Assembly (NCBI GenBank): GCA_019429205.1
Contig: JAHYIT010000018.1
Span: forward strand, 1 to 56,062
Direction of reading: 5' to 3'
Length of the DNA stretch: 56,062 nt
DNA from: Mariniphaga sp.
GTDB lineage: Bacteria > Bacteroidota > Bacteroidia > Bacteroidales > Prolixibacteraceae
Shown here: piece by piece, positions 1-9,228 of the stretch
Layout: each line of letters begins with the position of its first letter
Numbering within the stretch: position 1 is the first letter of the stretch
Program-made: the position numbers and the translations under genes
The notes under the pieces: model-generated
Seen by the model: only the letters and a program-made list of their open reading frames with translations
Told to the model about the DNA's origin: nothing
Databases searched by the model: none

Positions 1-193
1 GCATTTAAATCTCTTAATGGCTAAAGCCCTTTTGTTTTTGATATCTCTGTTCACCGGGCTGAAGCCACGGTGTAAAAGATCCGTTTTTCCGAAAGCGAAT
101 AGAAATATGGAATTTGTCGTACACCCCATACAATCAGCAGAAGGACAAAATTTTATCGTATTATGCTTATTGAATAAAAACCGAAAAAATGAT
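1..193. other. window edge, no gene recognised
   Basis: This stretch lies downstream of the DUF4954 gene stop. An open frame on the plus strand runs through it but continues antisense into the DUF4954 gene and resembles no family I know. No strong terminator or promoter is visible. A small stem (AACCGG / CCGGTT, 205-220) sits inside the last codons of the neighbouring gene and is not followed closely by a T-run. Confidence 0.4.
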
Positions 194-2176
194 TTAAGCT
201 TGAGAACCGGCAATCCGGTTTTTAAGTTTTTCGTATTTATACTCAATTTCTTTCGTTTCATTTCTCACTCCAACAATAAAGTTGTTGGTTTCATATTTTC
301 CCCTAATGGATTCAAAGTCCGCAAGTTGCTCTGTTTCATCTCCGTCGGGGCCAAAACTAATTCTGCTCAACTGGTCAAACTCTTTTTCAGCATCTTTTAA
401 AATCATATTGTTGAATTTAACAGCGCTGGTTTTCCATTCGGCCAGTAATTCCTCCAGCTCAAGAAATGTAAAATTCTTTACATCGAAATTCTTCCAGCTT
501 TTCAAAGCAGAAACGCACCAATTCCATGAATCTTCGGAATACATTTCAAAAATTTGCTGGAGCGCTCTATGCAGGTCATCAACTGTAGTAATTTTTTCTG
601 AAACCAAAGAACCGACAAGGTGGTCAATGTGCTCTTTTTTAGCATACATTCCGGCTAAATCAACCCATCCGAAAGTGTTGCTGTTATTTTTCGGCAACAG
701 TATATTTTTTAATTCTTCCAGCGATTTAAAAGCGCTGTTTTCCATGCGTTTAACTAACTCGCCGGTGATGTAAACTGCAAAGGCCAGTTCATAATACCGT
801 TTTGAAGTACGCAGCATCAGCCGGTTAATGTGAACACCCTTGTGCAAAACAAATTCACGGGTTTTGGGTGTATTTTCCTGAAGCAGCTCCAACAGCCGGA
901 TGCCGGTTAATATTTTCTCCCCGGTGAGGGGATTTAAGACCTCAAAATGCAGAAGATCGATTTTTTTGGGATCTTTTCGGCGGTCGCGTGCCGGCCATTT
1001 TTTGGCATCGCGTGCTGTTCCAACAGTAAAAAGGTTCATGGCAGGTGTCAGCACACTTTTTCCTTCTTCAACCGTAATGTATGAGAAAGGCAAATCTGTT
1101 GTATCGAAATTTCCTGCGTGTTTGTCCATTACCACCGAAAAAGCACCAACACGGCAAGGCCATAACATGTAAGAAAATGAACCGGTTTTGGAACCCCGTT
1201 CCACAATTCCCTGATGAACCGGGCCAAGTTTGTACATGTGGTTGCTCTGATTTGTTCCGCTGCCGGCGTTGAAGAAAGAAAAAAGTCCGGCAATCAGCAG
1301 TGTTGATCGGTGATGAGTTACTGTGTAGGGCCCTGCAAAAATGCTGCATGCCTCGCTGTGAAAAGCTTCACAATTGGCAAAAAATGCCGAATTTTCAGAT
1401 GAAAATTGTTTCCCCATTAGAACACCCTGGCCCACAAAGGTTGATGATAGCATGGCCCCAGTATCGATTTTCGAACCGGAAAGGACAATAAAATGGGTTG
1501 CAGTAACATTTTCCCCGATAAAAACGGGGGCTTCACGGTTACTGCTGATCGTGCCTTCTTTTAATAACGAAGCTCCCCGAATGGTGGCAAAATTGCCAAT
1601 TTTAACATTGATGATGGTTTTAACATCGCGTATTTTAGTGCCTTCCCCGATTTCTCCAATGCAGGATTCTTTTGTTTTTACATATTGACCGATAAGTAAT
1701 TTAAGCTTTCTTGTGAGTTGTTTGTTGTGACGGTAAACAACCATCAGGTAAGCAATTTGGGCCGAAAGTTTGTCGAAGATGGGCAATTCACGGCCACCGC
1801 CTTCGTTCAGAATTTCTATTTCATGACCGTTGCCAAACGTAGTTTTCTCTGAAACAACGAATGCTCCGACGTTCTCAACAGAAACATTATTTGCGATGGA
1901 ATAATTGGCCAGCGAACCAATATTCGAAAGGAAAACATCATCGCCGATGGTACAATTTTGAATGGTACAATTGAAAATACCGGAAAGTTTGAAAAATGCA
2001 TCTGCCGTTTCAATCTTTCCGGTATTTGAGCCCAATTTTACCGGGCCTGAAAAATGAACACTAAAAAGCCGTTCAGGCAGAAAAGGATCTTTCACTTCGA
2101 TGTTGTTCCAGTTTTCAGCAGAACAACGGCGGAGTTGGAGTTTTTCAATTTCCTTTTCCGACAGGCGGCGATACAT
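194..2176 (-). CDS. DUF4954 family left-handed beta-helix protein
   Basis: This 660-residue protein resembles the Bacteroidota DUF4954 family. Its N-terminal half carries hexapeptide-like turns typical of left-handed parallel beta-helix proteins such as sugar-nucleotide acyl- and uridyltransferases (for example NCTIQNCTIGDDVFLSNIG and VKIGNFATIRGASLLKEG). The biochemical function is unknown; a sugar-phosphate or nucleotide-sugar role is inferred from the fold and from the gene's position right after nagB. I chose the ATG at 2174-2176 over an upstream TTG that would overlap nagB. With this start the gap to the nagB stop is one base, so translation is probably coupled. It is the last gene of the six-gene minus-strand operon. 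Length fits the family and no break is seen. Confidence 0.85.
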   Translation of the reverse strand: MYRRLSEKEIEKLQLRRCSAENWNNIEVKDPFLPERLFSVHFSGPVKLGSNTGKIETADAFFKLSGIFNCTIQNCTIGDDVFLSNIGSLANYSIANNVSVENVGAFVVSEKTTFGNGHEIEILNEGGGRELPIFDKLSAQIAYLMVVYRHNKQLTRKLKLLIGQYVKTKESCIGEIGEGTKIRDVKTIINVKIGNFATIRGASLLKEGTISSNREAPVFIGENVTATHFIVLSGSKIDTGAMLSSTFVGQGVLMGKQFSSENSAFFANCEAFHSEACSIFAGPYTVTHHRSTLLIAGLFSFFNAGSGTNQSNHMYKLGPVHQGIVERGSKTGSFSYMLWPCRVGAFSVVMDKHAGNFDTTDLPFSYITVEEGKSVLTPAMNLFTVGTARDAKKWPARDRRKDPKKIDLLHFEVLNPLTGEKILTGIRLLELLQENTPKTREFVLHKGVHINRLMLRTSKRYYELAFAVYITGELVKRMENSAFKSLEELKNILLPKNNSNTFGWVDLAGMYAKKEHIDHLVGSLVSEKITTVDDLHRALQQIFEMYSEDSWNWCVSALKSWKNFDVKNFTFLELEELLAEWKTSAVKFNNMILKDAEKEFDQLSRISFGPDGDETEQLADFESIRGKYETNNFIVGVRNETKEIEYKYEKLKNRIAGSQA

Positions 2177-2177
2177 T

Positions 2178-2993
2178 TTATTCAATTAGTTTTGGACTAT
2201 TTCTTAGCTCCTCCTTTTCAATATCTTTAAAATACTTAACTGTTCCAACCTTCAGTTCAAGTGTTGCATCTTCGTCGCAAATAATCATTCCTTTGGGGTG
2301 AAGCTGCAAAACAGAAACGGTCCACATGTGGTTAATTCCTTCTTCCACAACTTTTTGCAGAGCACGTGCCTTGTTATATCCATTAATAATGATTAACACT
2401 TCCTGCGCTTTCATTACCGTGTCAACGCCCACGGTGAGTGCCGTTCTTGGTACTTTTTTGATGTCGTTATCGAAAAAGCGCGAATTCGCCAGAATGGTAT
2501 CGTAAGTGAGTGTTTTGATGCGGGTTTTCGATTTCAACGAAGAACCCGGTTCATTAAATGCAATGTGCCCGTCTGGCCCTATTCCTCCAAGGAACAAATG
2601 AATTCCGCCAGCACGCTCGATTTTCTTTTCGTATTCTTCACATTCCTTTTCAAGGTCAGCTGCATTCCCGTTCAGAATATTAATGTTTTCACGTGGAATG
2701 TCGATGTAGTTAAACAGGTGTTTATCCATAAAATAGTGGTAACTCTGCGGATGATTTTCCGGAATCCCCACGTATTCGTCCATGTTGAATGTAATCACAT
2801 TTTGGAACGTTAACCGGTCCTGTTTCACCAGTTCAATAAGTTCAGTGTAAACACCAATAGGCGATGAACCGGTAGGCAATCCTAAAACAAAAGGCTTTTC
2901 GGGTGTTGGGTTAAACTCCCTGATTTTGTTTGCCATGTAATAGGCAGTCCATTTGGCTAATTGTTGGTAATTTTCATGAATTAAAATTCTCAT
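2178..2993 (-). CDS. nagB: glucosamine-6-phosphate deaminase
   Basis: Converts glucosamine-6-phosphate to fructose-6-phosphate and ammonia in the cytoplasm, the committed step of amino-sugar catabolism. The 271-residue length matches the hexameric E. coli-type enzyme. Key residues fall at the same positions as in E. coli NagB: D72 in FNMDEYVG, and D141, H143 and E148 in [11 protein letters not shown]. The phosphate-binding loop LPTGSSP is at 39-45. ATG start at 2993. It lies 24 bases downstream of the ADP-forming acyl-CoA synthetase gene and directly before the DUF4954 gene. A second, longer NagB-domain protein sits upstream in the same operon, so this compact copy is probably the catalytic workhorse (inference). 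Confidence 0.96.
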   Translation of the reverse strand: MRILIHENYQQLAKWTAYYMANKIREFNPTPEKPFVLGLPTGSSPIGVYTELIELVKQDRLTFQNVITFNMDEYVGIPENHPQSYHYFMDKHLFNYIDIPRENINILNGNAADLEKECEEYEKKIERAGGIHLFLGGIGPDGHIAFNEPGSSLKSKTRIKTLTYDTILANSRFFDNDIKKVPRTALTVGVDTVMKAQEVLIIINGYNKARALQKVVEEGINHMWTVSVLQLHPKGMIICDEDATLELKVGTVKYFKDIEKEELRNSPKLIE

Positions 2994-3017
2994 AATCAGT
3001 TTTTTTTATATCTGTTT

Positions 3018-5162
3018 TTAACTTTCCAAAATTATTTTTGTGTCGGCCACAAAACATCCCTTGCCCTTTTCAAGTACAATGAGCGGATTGATGTCGAGCT
3101 CTTTAATTTGAGGACAATCGGTTGCCAGGGCCGAAATTTTCACTAAGGTGTCGGCAATGGCATCAATATCCCGCAATTTGGTTCCCCGTACTCCGGATAA
3201 AAGTTCAGAAGATTTAATTTCTTTTATCATTTTGAGGGCGGTTGATTTGTCTATCGGCGCCACCCTGAAACTTACATCCCTGAAAATTTCTACAAATATA
3301 CCTCCAAAACCAAACATGATGACCGAACCAAAAGAAGGATCTTTTTTTATGCCCAGTATGACCTCCATTCCATTCTGAATTTGCCGGGTTATCTGAACTC
3401 CCCTGATTTCTGCATCAGGTAAATTTTTTTTGGTATTTTGTATGATGGATTCAAATGCCTGCTCTGCCTGGTCTTCAGATTGAATATTTAGTACAACACC
3501 TCCAACATCGAATTTATGAAAAACATCGTCTGAAATAACTTTCATTACCACTGGGAATCCAGTTTCAGCGGCCATTTTTCCGGCTTCATTTGGCGATTTA
3601 GCCAACTTTTTTTCTACAACCGGCATTTGGTAAGTTTCCAAAATTCCAGAAGCATCAAACTCGTTCAGGTGTTTTTTTCCCGCCTGAATAAAATCATCTA
3701 TCAACTTCCGGGCAGCCTGGTTTTCAGGATGAGCCGAAACCAGTATTTCCGGCATATTATTTACAACAAAGTGGTTAAAGTTATAAACCGTATGAAATGG
3801 TTTGCACATCGACTCGGGTAAAATGTAATGCGGAATATTACTATGTTCCAAAATTTTTATTCCGCTGGAAACATCGGCCTGCCCCATAAACGAAGCATAA
3901 ACCGGCTTGTCGAACTGGTTGGCAACCCGTGCAATTTCTGTTGCTATGGAATCGATGTCTGTCATAGACTGGGGCGTTAATATAACAAAAACCCCATCCA
4001 CATTTTCATCTTTAAAAACCGCAGAAATAGCTGCAACGTATCGGTCGGCCCGAGCGTCGCCAATTACATCAACCGGGTTGTTGATGTTGGCCGTGGTTGG
4101 AAGGCTTCGTTTTAGCGTTAATGTTGTTTTCTCGCTAAATTTCGCAAGTTGGAGCCCTTCACGCACAACCGCATCGGTAGTAAGCACCCCGGGGCCGCCG
4201 GCATTGGTAACAATGGCCACACGCTTCGACTGGGGAGGTGGCTGATAAACAAAAGCGATAGCGATGTTGAACATCTCTTCTATATTTTCGCAACGGATAA
4301 TGCCAGCCTGCCTGAATGCCGCGTCGCAAATTTCATCTTTCCCTGCCAGCGAACCAGTGTGTGATGCGGCTGCCGAAGCTCCTTCTTCTGTTCTTCCCGA
4401 CTTCAAAATCAAAACTGGTTTGTGGCTTTTCATGATAACTTCACGGGCCGCTTTCATTAATCCCGGCCCATCAGTAATTTCTTCCAGATAAAGCAGAATA
4501 ACCTTTGTTTTGGGGTCGCCCATCAGGTAGTAAATCAGTTCAATTTCAGAGATATCGGCTTTGTTACCAAAGCTTACAAATTTTGAGAAGCCGATATTTT
4601 TGGCCCGTGCATAATCGAGTACTGCTGTACACAGGGCTCCGCTTTGTGAGAGAAAAGCAATGCTTCCTTCAGTGGGATATTTTCGGGCGAACGAGGCATT
4701 TAAACGGGAAACGGGATCGGTATTAATCACCCCCAAACAATTGGGGCCAATAAATGAAATATCGTATTTTTTAGCAATATCCAATAATTCTTTTTCCTTT
4801 TCGAGGCCTTTGGGGCCAACCTCACGAAACCCGGCTGAAATGATAATAACGGATTTAATGCCTTTTTGACCGCACTGTTCAAGCGCCAGCTTACATACCG
4901 AACTGGGAAAAACGATTATTCCAAGATCAACCTCATCTGGAATATCGATGACATATTTAAAGGCTTTTACTCCGCCAATTGATTTTTCGCGCGGACTTAC
5001 AGGATAAATAATTCCTTGAAAATTAGCTTTTAAAATGTTCGTAAAAATATCACCCGGAACTGTACCTTTCATTTTGTTTGTGCCGATAACGGCAACCGAC
5101 TGTGGGTAAAAAACAGCATGAAGGTTTTTTTTATGAAGTTCAGCCCGGTTCATGTTTTTCAT
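3018..5162 (-). CDS. ADP-forming acetyl/acyl-CoA synthetase (fused alpha-beta)
   Basis: A 714-residue NDP-forming acyl-CoA synthetase. It interconverts an acyl-CoA, ADP and phosphate with the free acid, ATP and CoA, conserving energy at the substrate level. The alpha part (about 1-480) has a CoA-binding Rossmann domain (VAVIGTNKMKGTVPG near 23-37) and succinyl-CoA-ligase-like domains, with the phospho-acceptor histidine H268 in AASHTGSLAG. The beta part (about 485-714) is an ATP-grasp domain with VVMKVISDDVFHKFDVGGV and a C-terminal ELDINPLIV. Both halves are present, as in fused bacterial and archaeal forms. It sits between an acyl carrier protein and nagB. One idea is that it deals with acetate released from N-acetyl sugars, but the substrate cannot be told from sequence. 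Confidence 0.88.
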   Translation of the reverse strand: MKNMNRAELHKKNLHAVFYPQSVAVIGTNKMKGTVPGDIFTNILKANFQGIIYPVSPREKSIGGVKAFKYVIDIPDEVDLGIIVFPSSVCKLALEQCGQKGIKSVIIISAGFREVGPKGLEKEKELLDIAKKYDISFIGPNCLGVINTDPVSRLNASFARKYPTEGSIAFLSQSGALCTAVLDYARAKNIGFSKFVSFGNKADISEIELIYYLMGDPKTKVILLYLEEITDGPGLMKAAREVIMKSHKPVLILKSGRTEEGASAAASHTGSLAGKDEICDAAFRQAGIIRCENIEEMFNIAIAFVYQPPPQSKRVAIVTNAGGPGVLTTDAVVREGLQLAKFSEKTTLTLKRSLPTTANINNPVDVIGDARADRYVAAISAVFKDENVDGVFVILTPQSMTDIDSIATEIARVANQFDKPVYASFMGQADVSSGIKILEHSNIPHYILPESMCKPFHTVYNFNHFVVNNMPEILVSAHPENQAARKLIDDFIQAGKKHLNEFDASGILETYQMPVVEKKLAKSPNEAGKMAAETGFPVVMKVISDDVFHKFDVGGVVLNIQSEDQAEQAFESIIQNTKKNLPDAEIRGVQITRQIQNGMEVILGIKKDPSFGSVIMFGFGGIFVEIFRDVSFRVAPIDKSTALKMIKEIKSSELLSGVRGTKLRDIDAIADTLVKISALATDCPQIKELDINPLIVLEKGKGCFVADTKIILES

Positions 5163-5181
5163 TTGAAAAATTATAAATTAT

Positions 5182-5427
5182 TCAGCCTTGCAAATATTTG
5201 GAAATAAAATCAACAGCTCCGTCAATGGTTTGTACTTCCTGAGCTTTTTCAACATCCATTTCTATGTCAAACTCTTCTTCAAAAGCAGCAATTAAAAGCA
5301 TGCTTTGCATGGAATCTGCTCCCAGATCAAAAATAAAATTGGCATTATCGGCTATTTCCGATTCATCAATTTTTAAAACCTGGGACACTACCTTTTTTAT
5401 TCGCTGTTTTACTTCTTCCTTTTCCAT
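5182..5427 (-). CDS. acyl carrier protein
   Basis: An 81-residue acidic four-helix acyl carrier protein. The 4'-phosphopantetheine attachment serine is S39 in the motif DLGADSMQSM (the usual DSL is DSM here). It carries acyl groups as thioesters for fatty-acid, polyketide or other acyl-transfer enzymes. This is unlikely to be the housekeeping AcpP, because it lies between an amino-sugar NagB/PIG-L protein and an ADP-forming acyl-CoA synthetase, with gaps of only 17 and 19 bases. A dedicated acyl shuttle in this operon is inferred; no ketosynthase, acyltransferase or phosphopantetheinyl transferase is nearby. Confidence 0.9.
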   Translation of the reverse strand: MEKEEVKQRIKKVVSQVLKIDESEIADNANFIFDLGADSMQSMLLIAAFEEEFDIEMDVEKAQEVQTIDGAVDFISKYLQG

Positions 5428-5444
5428 AATCCTGACTTTTATTG

Positions 5445-7766
5445 TTAAATAATACCTTCCATGGATTTTCCCAAATTTGAAGCCTCTTCAAGAAATTGTT
5501 TTATGTTGAGTTCGCGTAAATAAACCATTCCGTGGGTAGCTCTTAACAGTGGCGAACTGTTTTCGTAAAAGAAATTTTTACCCAGCAAAAACTGAATCTG
5601 TTTATGCTGCTCAAACCAGGTTCGTTGGGTAAGTTCACTAAATTTACCATCGTGCTGATAACTTGGGAACGAAGCATTTACCTGTGTAACATAACACTCG
5701 GAGAATGATTTGTCGAGCGTTGCAAGAGAATTCAGTGAAACAGGTACAATCACTTCCACATCCCACGGATTGTATTTGAACCAGACATTCCGGTAACCCA
5801 CAATCCGAAGGTTGCTTAAATCTTCCTCCTTGTTCCACTCTTCCACTGCTGCAGCAATAGCCTGAAGCACCTTGTAATGCGTGTCGGGACCGCTTCCCTG
5901 CGGGTCCATTGCGAGGCTTATAACGGTGGGTTTGTATTTTCTGAAATCATTGAGAATAGGCAGTACATCTTTTTCCATATCAGGTTTGCTCCCTACCACA
6001 TTGTTCTGGTAAAATCCCAGGCGGAGGTGATGTACATTTTTTACCATAATTCCATAGTGGGCCCAAACCAGTTCTTCCTCAAACTCCCGAATCATTCCTT
6101 TTAGTTGCTGAATTTTTGGTGGATTTTTGCTGCCGTCGTAACTGTTTTTGAGGGAAACCAGCACTTCGTTAATAACATCGAGCAGGTTCTCTCTATCTTT
6201 TACTTTCCATATAGAAACCAACGCACGCACCAGCCGGTGACAAACGCCTCGTCTTTTTTCTTCAGGACTTTGAGCAGCAATGTTATCGAGGTAGTGATAA
6301 ATGTCTTTATCCCATTTGTATTTATAGCCTTCTGTGAAGAAGTCAGGATAATTGATCATTTCTATTTTTTCCTGATTAATCAATTCTTTGGTGTCAAAAA
6401 GTAAATCCTTCAAAAAATGGTTGGTAACGGCAGTGTAACCAGAAGTTAACACGGAAAAGTGCAGTTCGTTGCTGGCGTCGCGCGATTGTCGGTTGGTTTG
6501 TGGCATAATTCCCAGCATGATGTCGTCGTGGTGCGGGCCGGTGTGGTAATACACATGGTTTGTTTCTTTTTGCATTCCACGCCGGAGTTTGGCAAGAATT
6601 GAGTCAATTACCGATTGTACTGTATTTTCATCCAGGCCTGGAATCTGGCTGCAATATTTATCGGTTTTCAAATCATCCAGTTCGAGTTTGCCGCCAAACT
6701 TGTTAATTTTCCGGCACAACTCCATAACGGCACGTTCTGTTTTCTGGTGGATCCACGGGCCATTCCGGTAATATTCTTCCACTGCATCTTCCAGTTTAAC
6801 TGCCGCACCATCAGTTAAATAAAAACGGCTGTTTTTTAACCGCTGAAGTGAAGTGGCCGGATAAACGACAGTAGGCTCCATTTCCAGCGAGTTTTTGATG
6901 GTTTCAGCAATGGCTTCGCCGGCTGCATAAATTATCGCCTTATTTTCCGGATTAAAACCCAAGGTACCTAACCCGATAGTAATAACCAACCTGTTTCTTG
7001 AGACTTCAATTCCACCCAGGTCGGTTGCAGTAATAGCCTGGGTTTCGAAATTGGTTTGTGTTAGCCTGGTAGATGCAAAATGATCTGAACCGCGTGTGTT
7101 AAATGCAATATGCCCATCGGGGCCAATTCCACCCAAAAAGAAACCGATACCACCTTTTTTCCTGATTCTATTTTCATATTCGGTACACCATTGGTCAATT
7201 TTAAATATAGATTCCTGTTGAAGCTGTTCCAGTTGTGTTTTTGCTTCGCGATAACGTAATGACAAATCGATGTTAAAATCCGGAAAAACGTCGCTAAAGT
7301 GTTTTTCCTGAGCCAGTTTTATTTCATCGGAGTTGATTAGTTGTGCTTTATTAATATCCAGGCCGAACCCTTCGATATAATTTTTAAGAATAAAATTATT
7401 CAGGCTGTTGTGCTGCTTTGAACTAATGGGATAAAAATCGCCCATTTGAACCAGTTGCAATCCATTAAGTAATGGTTTTTTTTCATCGGCCAAACCATAT
7501 TTTTTGCGAATATCTTTCCCTTTTTGGTTGTCCCAGTTATCGAGGAGGAAATGTGTGAATTGCAGGAAATATTGTGCCGTTTTTCCTGAAGGTAAACTTA
7601 CCACCCCGCCTGGATTTTCTGCTACCCATTCCAAAAAACTCAAAGCCGAAAGCAACCCCAGTTTAGGGAAACTGTCCACCGCAATGTATGGCATGCGGGT
7701 GGTAATTTTCTGCAATTTCGATTCGTTATAAAAAGCCTGTTCTACTTTCGAAAAATTTAATTCCAT
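5445..7766 (-). CDS. NagB-like / PIG-L deacetylase fusion protein
   Basis: A 773-residue protein with two domains. The N-terminal half (about 40-340) is a glucosamine-6-phosphate isomerase/deaminase fold, with SLPSGKTAQ and [17 protein letters not shown] conserving the catalytic Asp and His. The C-terminal half (about 400-700) is a PIG-L/LmbE-type zinc deacetylase, with the metal motif HTGPHHDDIMLG. Bacteroides genomes carry related long proteins annotated as glucosamine-6-phosphate deaminase-like. A natural reading is N-deacetylation of GlcNAc-6-phosphate or a related sugar coupled to deamination/isomerisation, but this order of reactions is inferred. It is the first enzyme gene after the ROK regulator (31-base gap), with ACP 17 bases downstream. 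Start ATG at 7764-7766. Confidence 0.88.
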   Translation of the reverse strand: MELNFSKVEQAFYNESKLQKITTRMPYIAVDSFPKLGLLSALSFLEWVAENPGGVVSLPSGKTAQYFLQFTHFLLDNWDNQKGKDIRKKYGLADEKKPLLNGLQLVQMGDFYPISSKQHNSLNNFILKNYIEGFGLDINKAQLINSDEIKLAQEKHFSDVFPDFNIDLSLRYREAKTQLEQLQQESIFKIDQWCTEYENRIRKKGGIGFFLGGIGPDGHIAFNTRGSDHFASTRLTQTNFETQAITATDLGGIEVSRNRLVITIGLGTLGFNPENKAIIYAAGEAIAETIKNSLEMEPTVVYPATSLQRLKNSRFYLTDGAAVKLEDAVEEYYRNGPWIHQKTERAVMELCRKINKFGGKLELDDLKTDKYCSQIPGLDENTVQSVIDSILAKLRRGMQKETNHVYYHTGPHHDDIMLGIMPQTNRQSRDASNELHFSVLTSGYTAVTNHFLKDLLFDTKELINQEKIEMINYPDFFTEGYKYKWDKDIYHYLDNIAAQSPEEKRRGVCHRLVRALVSIWKVKDRENLLDVINEVLVSLKNSYDGSKNPPKIQQLKGMIREFEEELVWAHYGIMVKNVHHLRLGFYQNNVVGSKPDMEKDVLPILNDFRKYKPTVISLAMDPQGSGPDTHYKVLQAIAAAVEEWNKEEDLSNLRIVGYRNVWFKYNPWDVEVIVPVSLNSLATLDKSFSECYVTQVNASFPSYQHDGKFSELTQRTWFEQHKQIQFLLGKNFFYENSSPLLRATHGMVYLRELNIKQFLEEASNLGKSMEGII

Positions 7767-7797
7767 TCTTTTTTCTTTTTCTTATCTTCAATGTAAA

Positions 7798-9024
7798 TCA
7801 ACTTAATTTTGCCGAAGCAATCTTGTCGAGAGCATAAGCAGCAGCGCCAAGCGGTCCGGCTTTTTGTCCAAGTGCCGAAAATTTAATTTCGGTATCGTCA
7901 CTAATATCGCGGTTGCTGAATGTATAAATGGCTTGTTGTACTGGAGAAATAATAAACTGGCTTGCCTCTGCCACACGTCCTCCCACTACAATTAGTTCAG
8001 GATTAAATATTTGTATGAGGTAAACAATTCCTTTGCCTAACCAGTACCCTACATCAGAAAAAATTGAAATGGCAAACTGATCGCCACGGTTAGCGGCTTC
8101 AATTATTGTTGAAATATCAATTTTATCCAGGTCATCATTTACCAGTTGTTTTATCAGCGAAGATTTACCGTTTTGAATTCCCTGGCGTGCAATGCGTGCA
8201 ATTGCAGTAGCTGAAACAATGGTTTCGAGGCAACCCTGTTTTCCGCAGTTGCAAAGCACGCCGTTGTCAACAATGGGTAAATGCCCGAATTCCCCGGAGT
8301 AACCCGACTTACCGGAATATAGTTTTCCGTTAATAATAATTCCAAGTCCAAGGCCCCAGTCAACCTGAAGGACCAAAACATTTTTTTTGTTTTTGGCGAG
8401 GCCAAAATGTTGCTCTGTAAAAGCCCTCAGTTTTGAATCGTGGCTGATATAAACCGGAAGCCCAAAAATTTTCTGTAACTCTTCTGACAAATTAGAAATG
8501 TTGGGAAAATAAGTTTTATTGATACCCTGCTTTTGATTAATAAGCCCGGGCAACTCTACTCCGACAACCAGAACTTTGCTTTTTTCAATGTTCTTTTCAG
8601 CCAAAATCCCATCAAGTAATTCATTTATTTCTGAAAAAATTCCAAAATCGGGTTGAATTCTGACCGGCAAAAACTGTGGAGTGCCAACCTCCTTGTTATT
8701 ACTGTTAAAAATGGAAATAATCGTTCGGTTTATGTTGATGGTAATTCCAACCACGTAAAAACCATCTTCAACCAACCCGTAAATATTTGGGCGCCTTCCT
8801 CCGCTTGAATCTCCCCGTCCAAGTTCCTTTACCAGGCCATCTTCAATGAGTTCAACCAGCAAGCTGTTAATTTTTGGCGTACTCAGTTTTATAATTTTCG
8901 ATAATTCAGAATTCGACATGGTGCCGAAAAAATAAAGTGTTCTTAAAATCTGTTTTTTGTGCACTACTTTTTTCTGCTCTACACCCAGACTCTGATTGCC
9001 GTTATTTCTAAAAAGCTTTTCCAT
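7798..9024 (-). CDS. ROK family transcriptional regulator (NagC-like)
   Basis: A 408-residue NagC/XylR-type ROK protein. Residues about 20-85 form a winged helix-turn-helix (ILRTLYFFGTMSNSELSKII), followed by a ROK sugar-binding domain with the zinc signature CNCGKQGCLET and the DWGLGLGIIINGK phosphate-loop region. NagC-class proteins repress amino-sugar genes and release DNA on binding GlcNAc-6-phosphate or a related effector. As the first gene of the nag-type operon it is very likely autoregulatory. A perfect palindrome with 11-bp arms lies 49 bases upstream of its start. No truncation is seen, and the ATG start at 9022-9024 gives a typical length. Confidence 0.92.
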   Translation of the reverse strand: MEKLFRNNGNQSLGVEQKKVVHKKQILRTLYFFGTMSNSELSKIIKLSTPKINSLLVELIEDGLVKELGRGDSSGGRRPNIYGLVEDGFYVVGITININRTIISIFNSNNKEVGTPQFLPVRIQPDFGIFSEINELLDGILAEKNIEKSKVLVVGVELPGLINQKQGINKTYFPNISNLSEELQKIFGLPVYISHDSKLRAFTEQHFGLAKNKKNVLVLQVDWGLGLGIIINGKLYSGKSGYSGEFGHLPIVDNGVLCNCGKQGCLETIVSATAIARIARQGIQNGKSSLIKQLVNDDLDKIDISTIIEAANRGDQFAISIFSDVGYWLGKGIVYLIQIFNPELIVVGGRVAEASQFIISPVQQAIYTFSNRDISDDTEIKFSALGQKAGPLGAAAYALDKIASAKLS

Positions 9025-9072
9025 TGTTTATTTTCTACAACAAAGATTGAGATTTTTTATACACAAAACAAA

Positions 9073-9099
9073 ATTCTTTTTAAAAAAATTAAAAAGAAT
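9073..9099. promoter_or_regulatory. candidate ROK-regulator operator palindrome
   Basis: A perfect inverted repeat with arms ATTCTTTTTAA and TTAAAAAGAAT separated by five A residues. It lies in the divergent interval between the ROK regulator and the PHP-domain gene. NagC-type repressors bind A/T-rich palindromes, so this is the best operator candidate for the amino-sugar operon. A plus-strand TATTTTTG at 9104-9111 resembles the Bacteroidota -7 element but has no clear -33 partner. Assignment is inferred from symmetry and location only. Confidence 0.5.
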
Positions 9100-9228
9100 G
9101 TGCTATTTTTGTTAAATTTAATCATTACCGATTAATTAAAAAATATTTAATATGGGTAAATATTGCCGGTTCATGAAAAAAACGGATATTTAAAAAACAA
9201 ATATTTTGAACATTAATACCGCTTTGAA

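Noticed and set aside
205-220. AACCGG/CCGGTT hairpin as a terminator of the amino-sugar operon
   Set aside because: It lies within the last codons of the DUF4954 gene, and the T-run is about 20 bases away.
17-400. Open frame on the plus strand at the left edge
   Set aside because: It runs antisense through the conserved DUF4954 gene and resembles no known protein.
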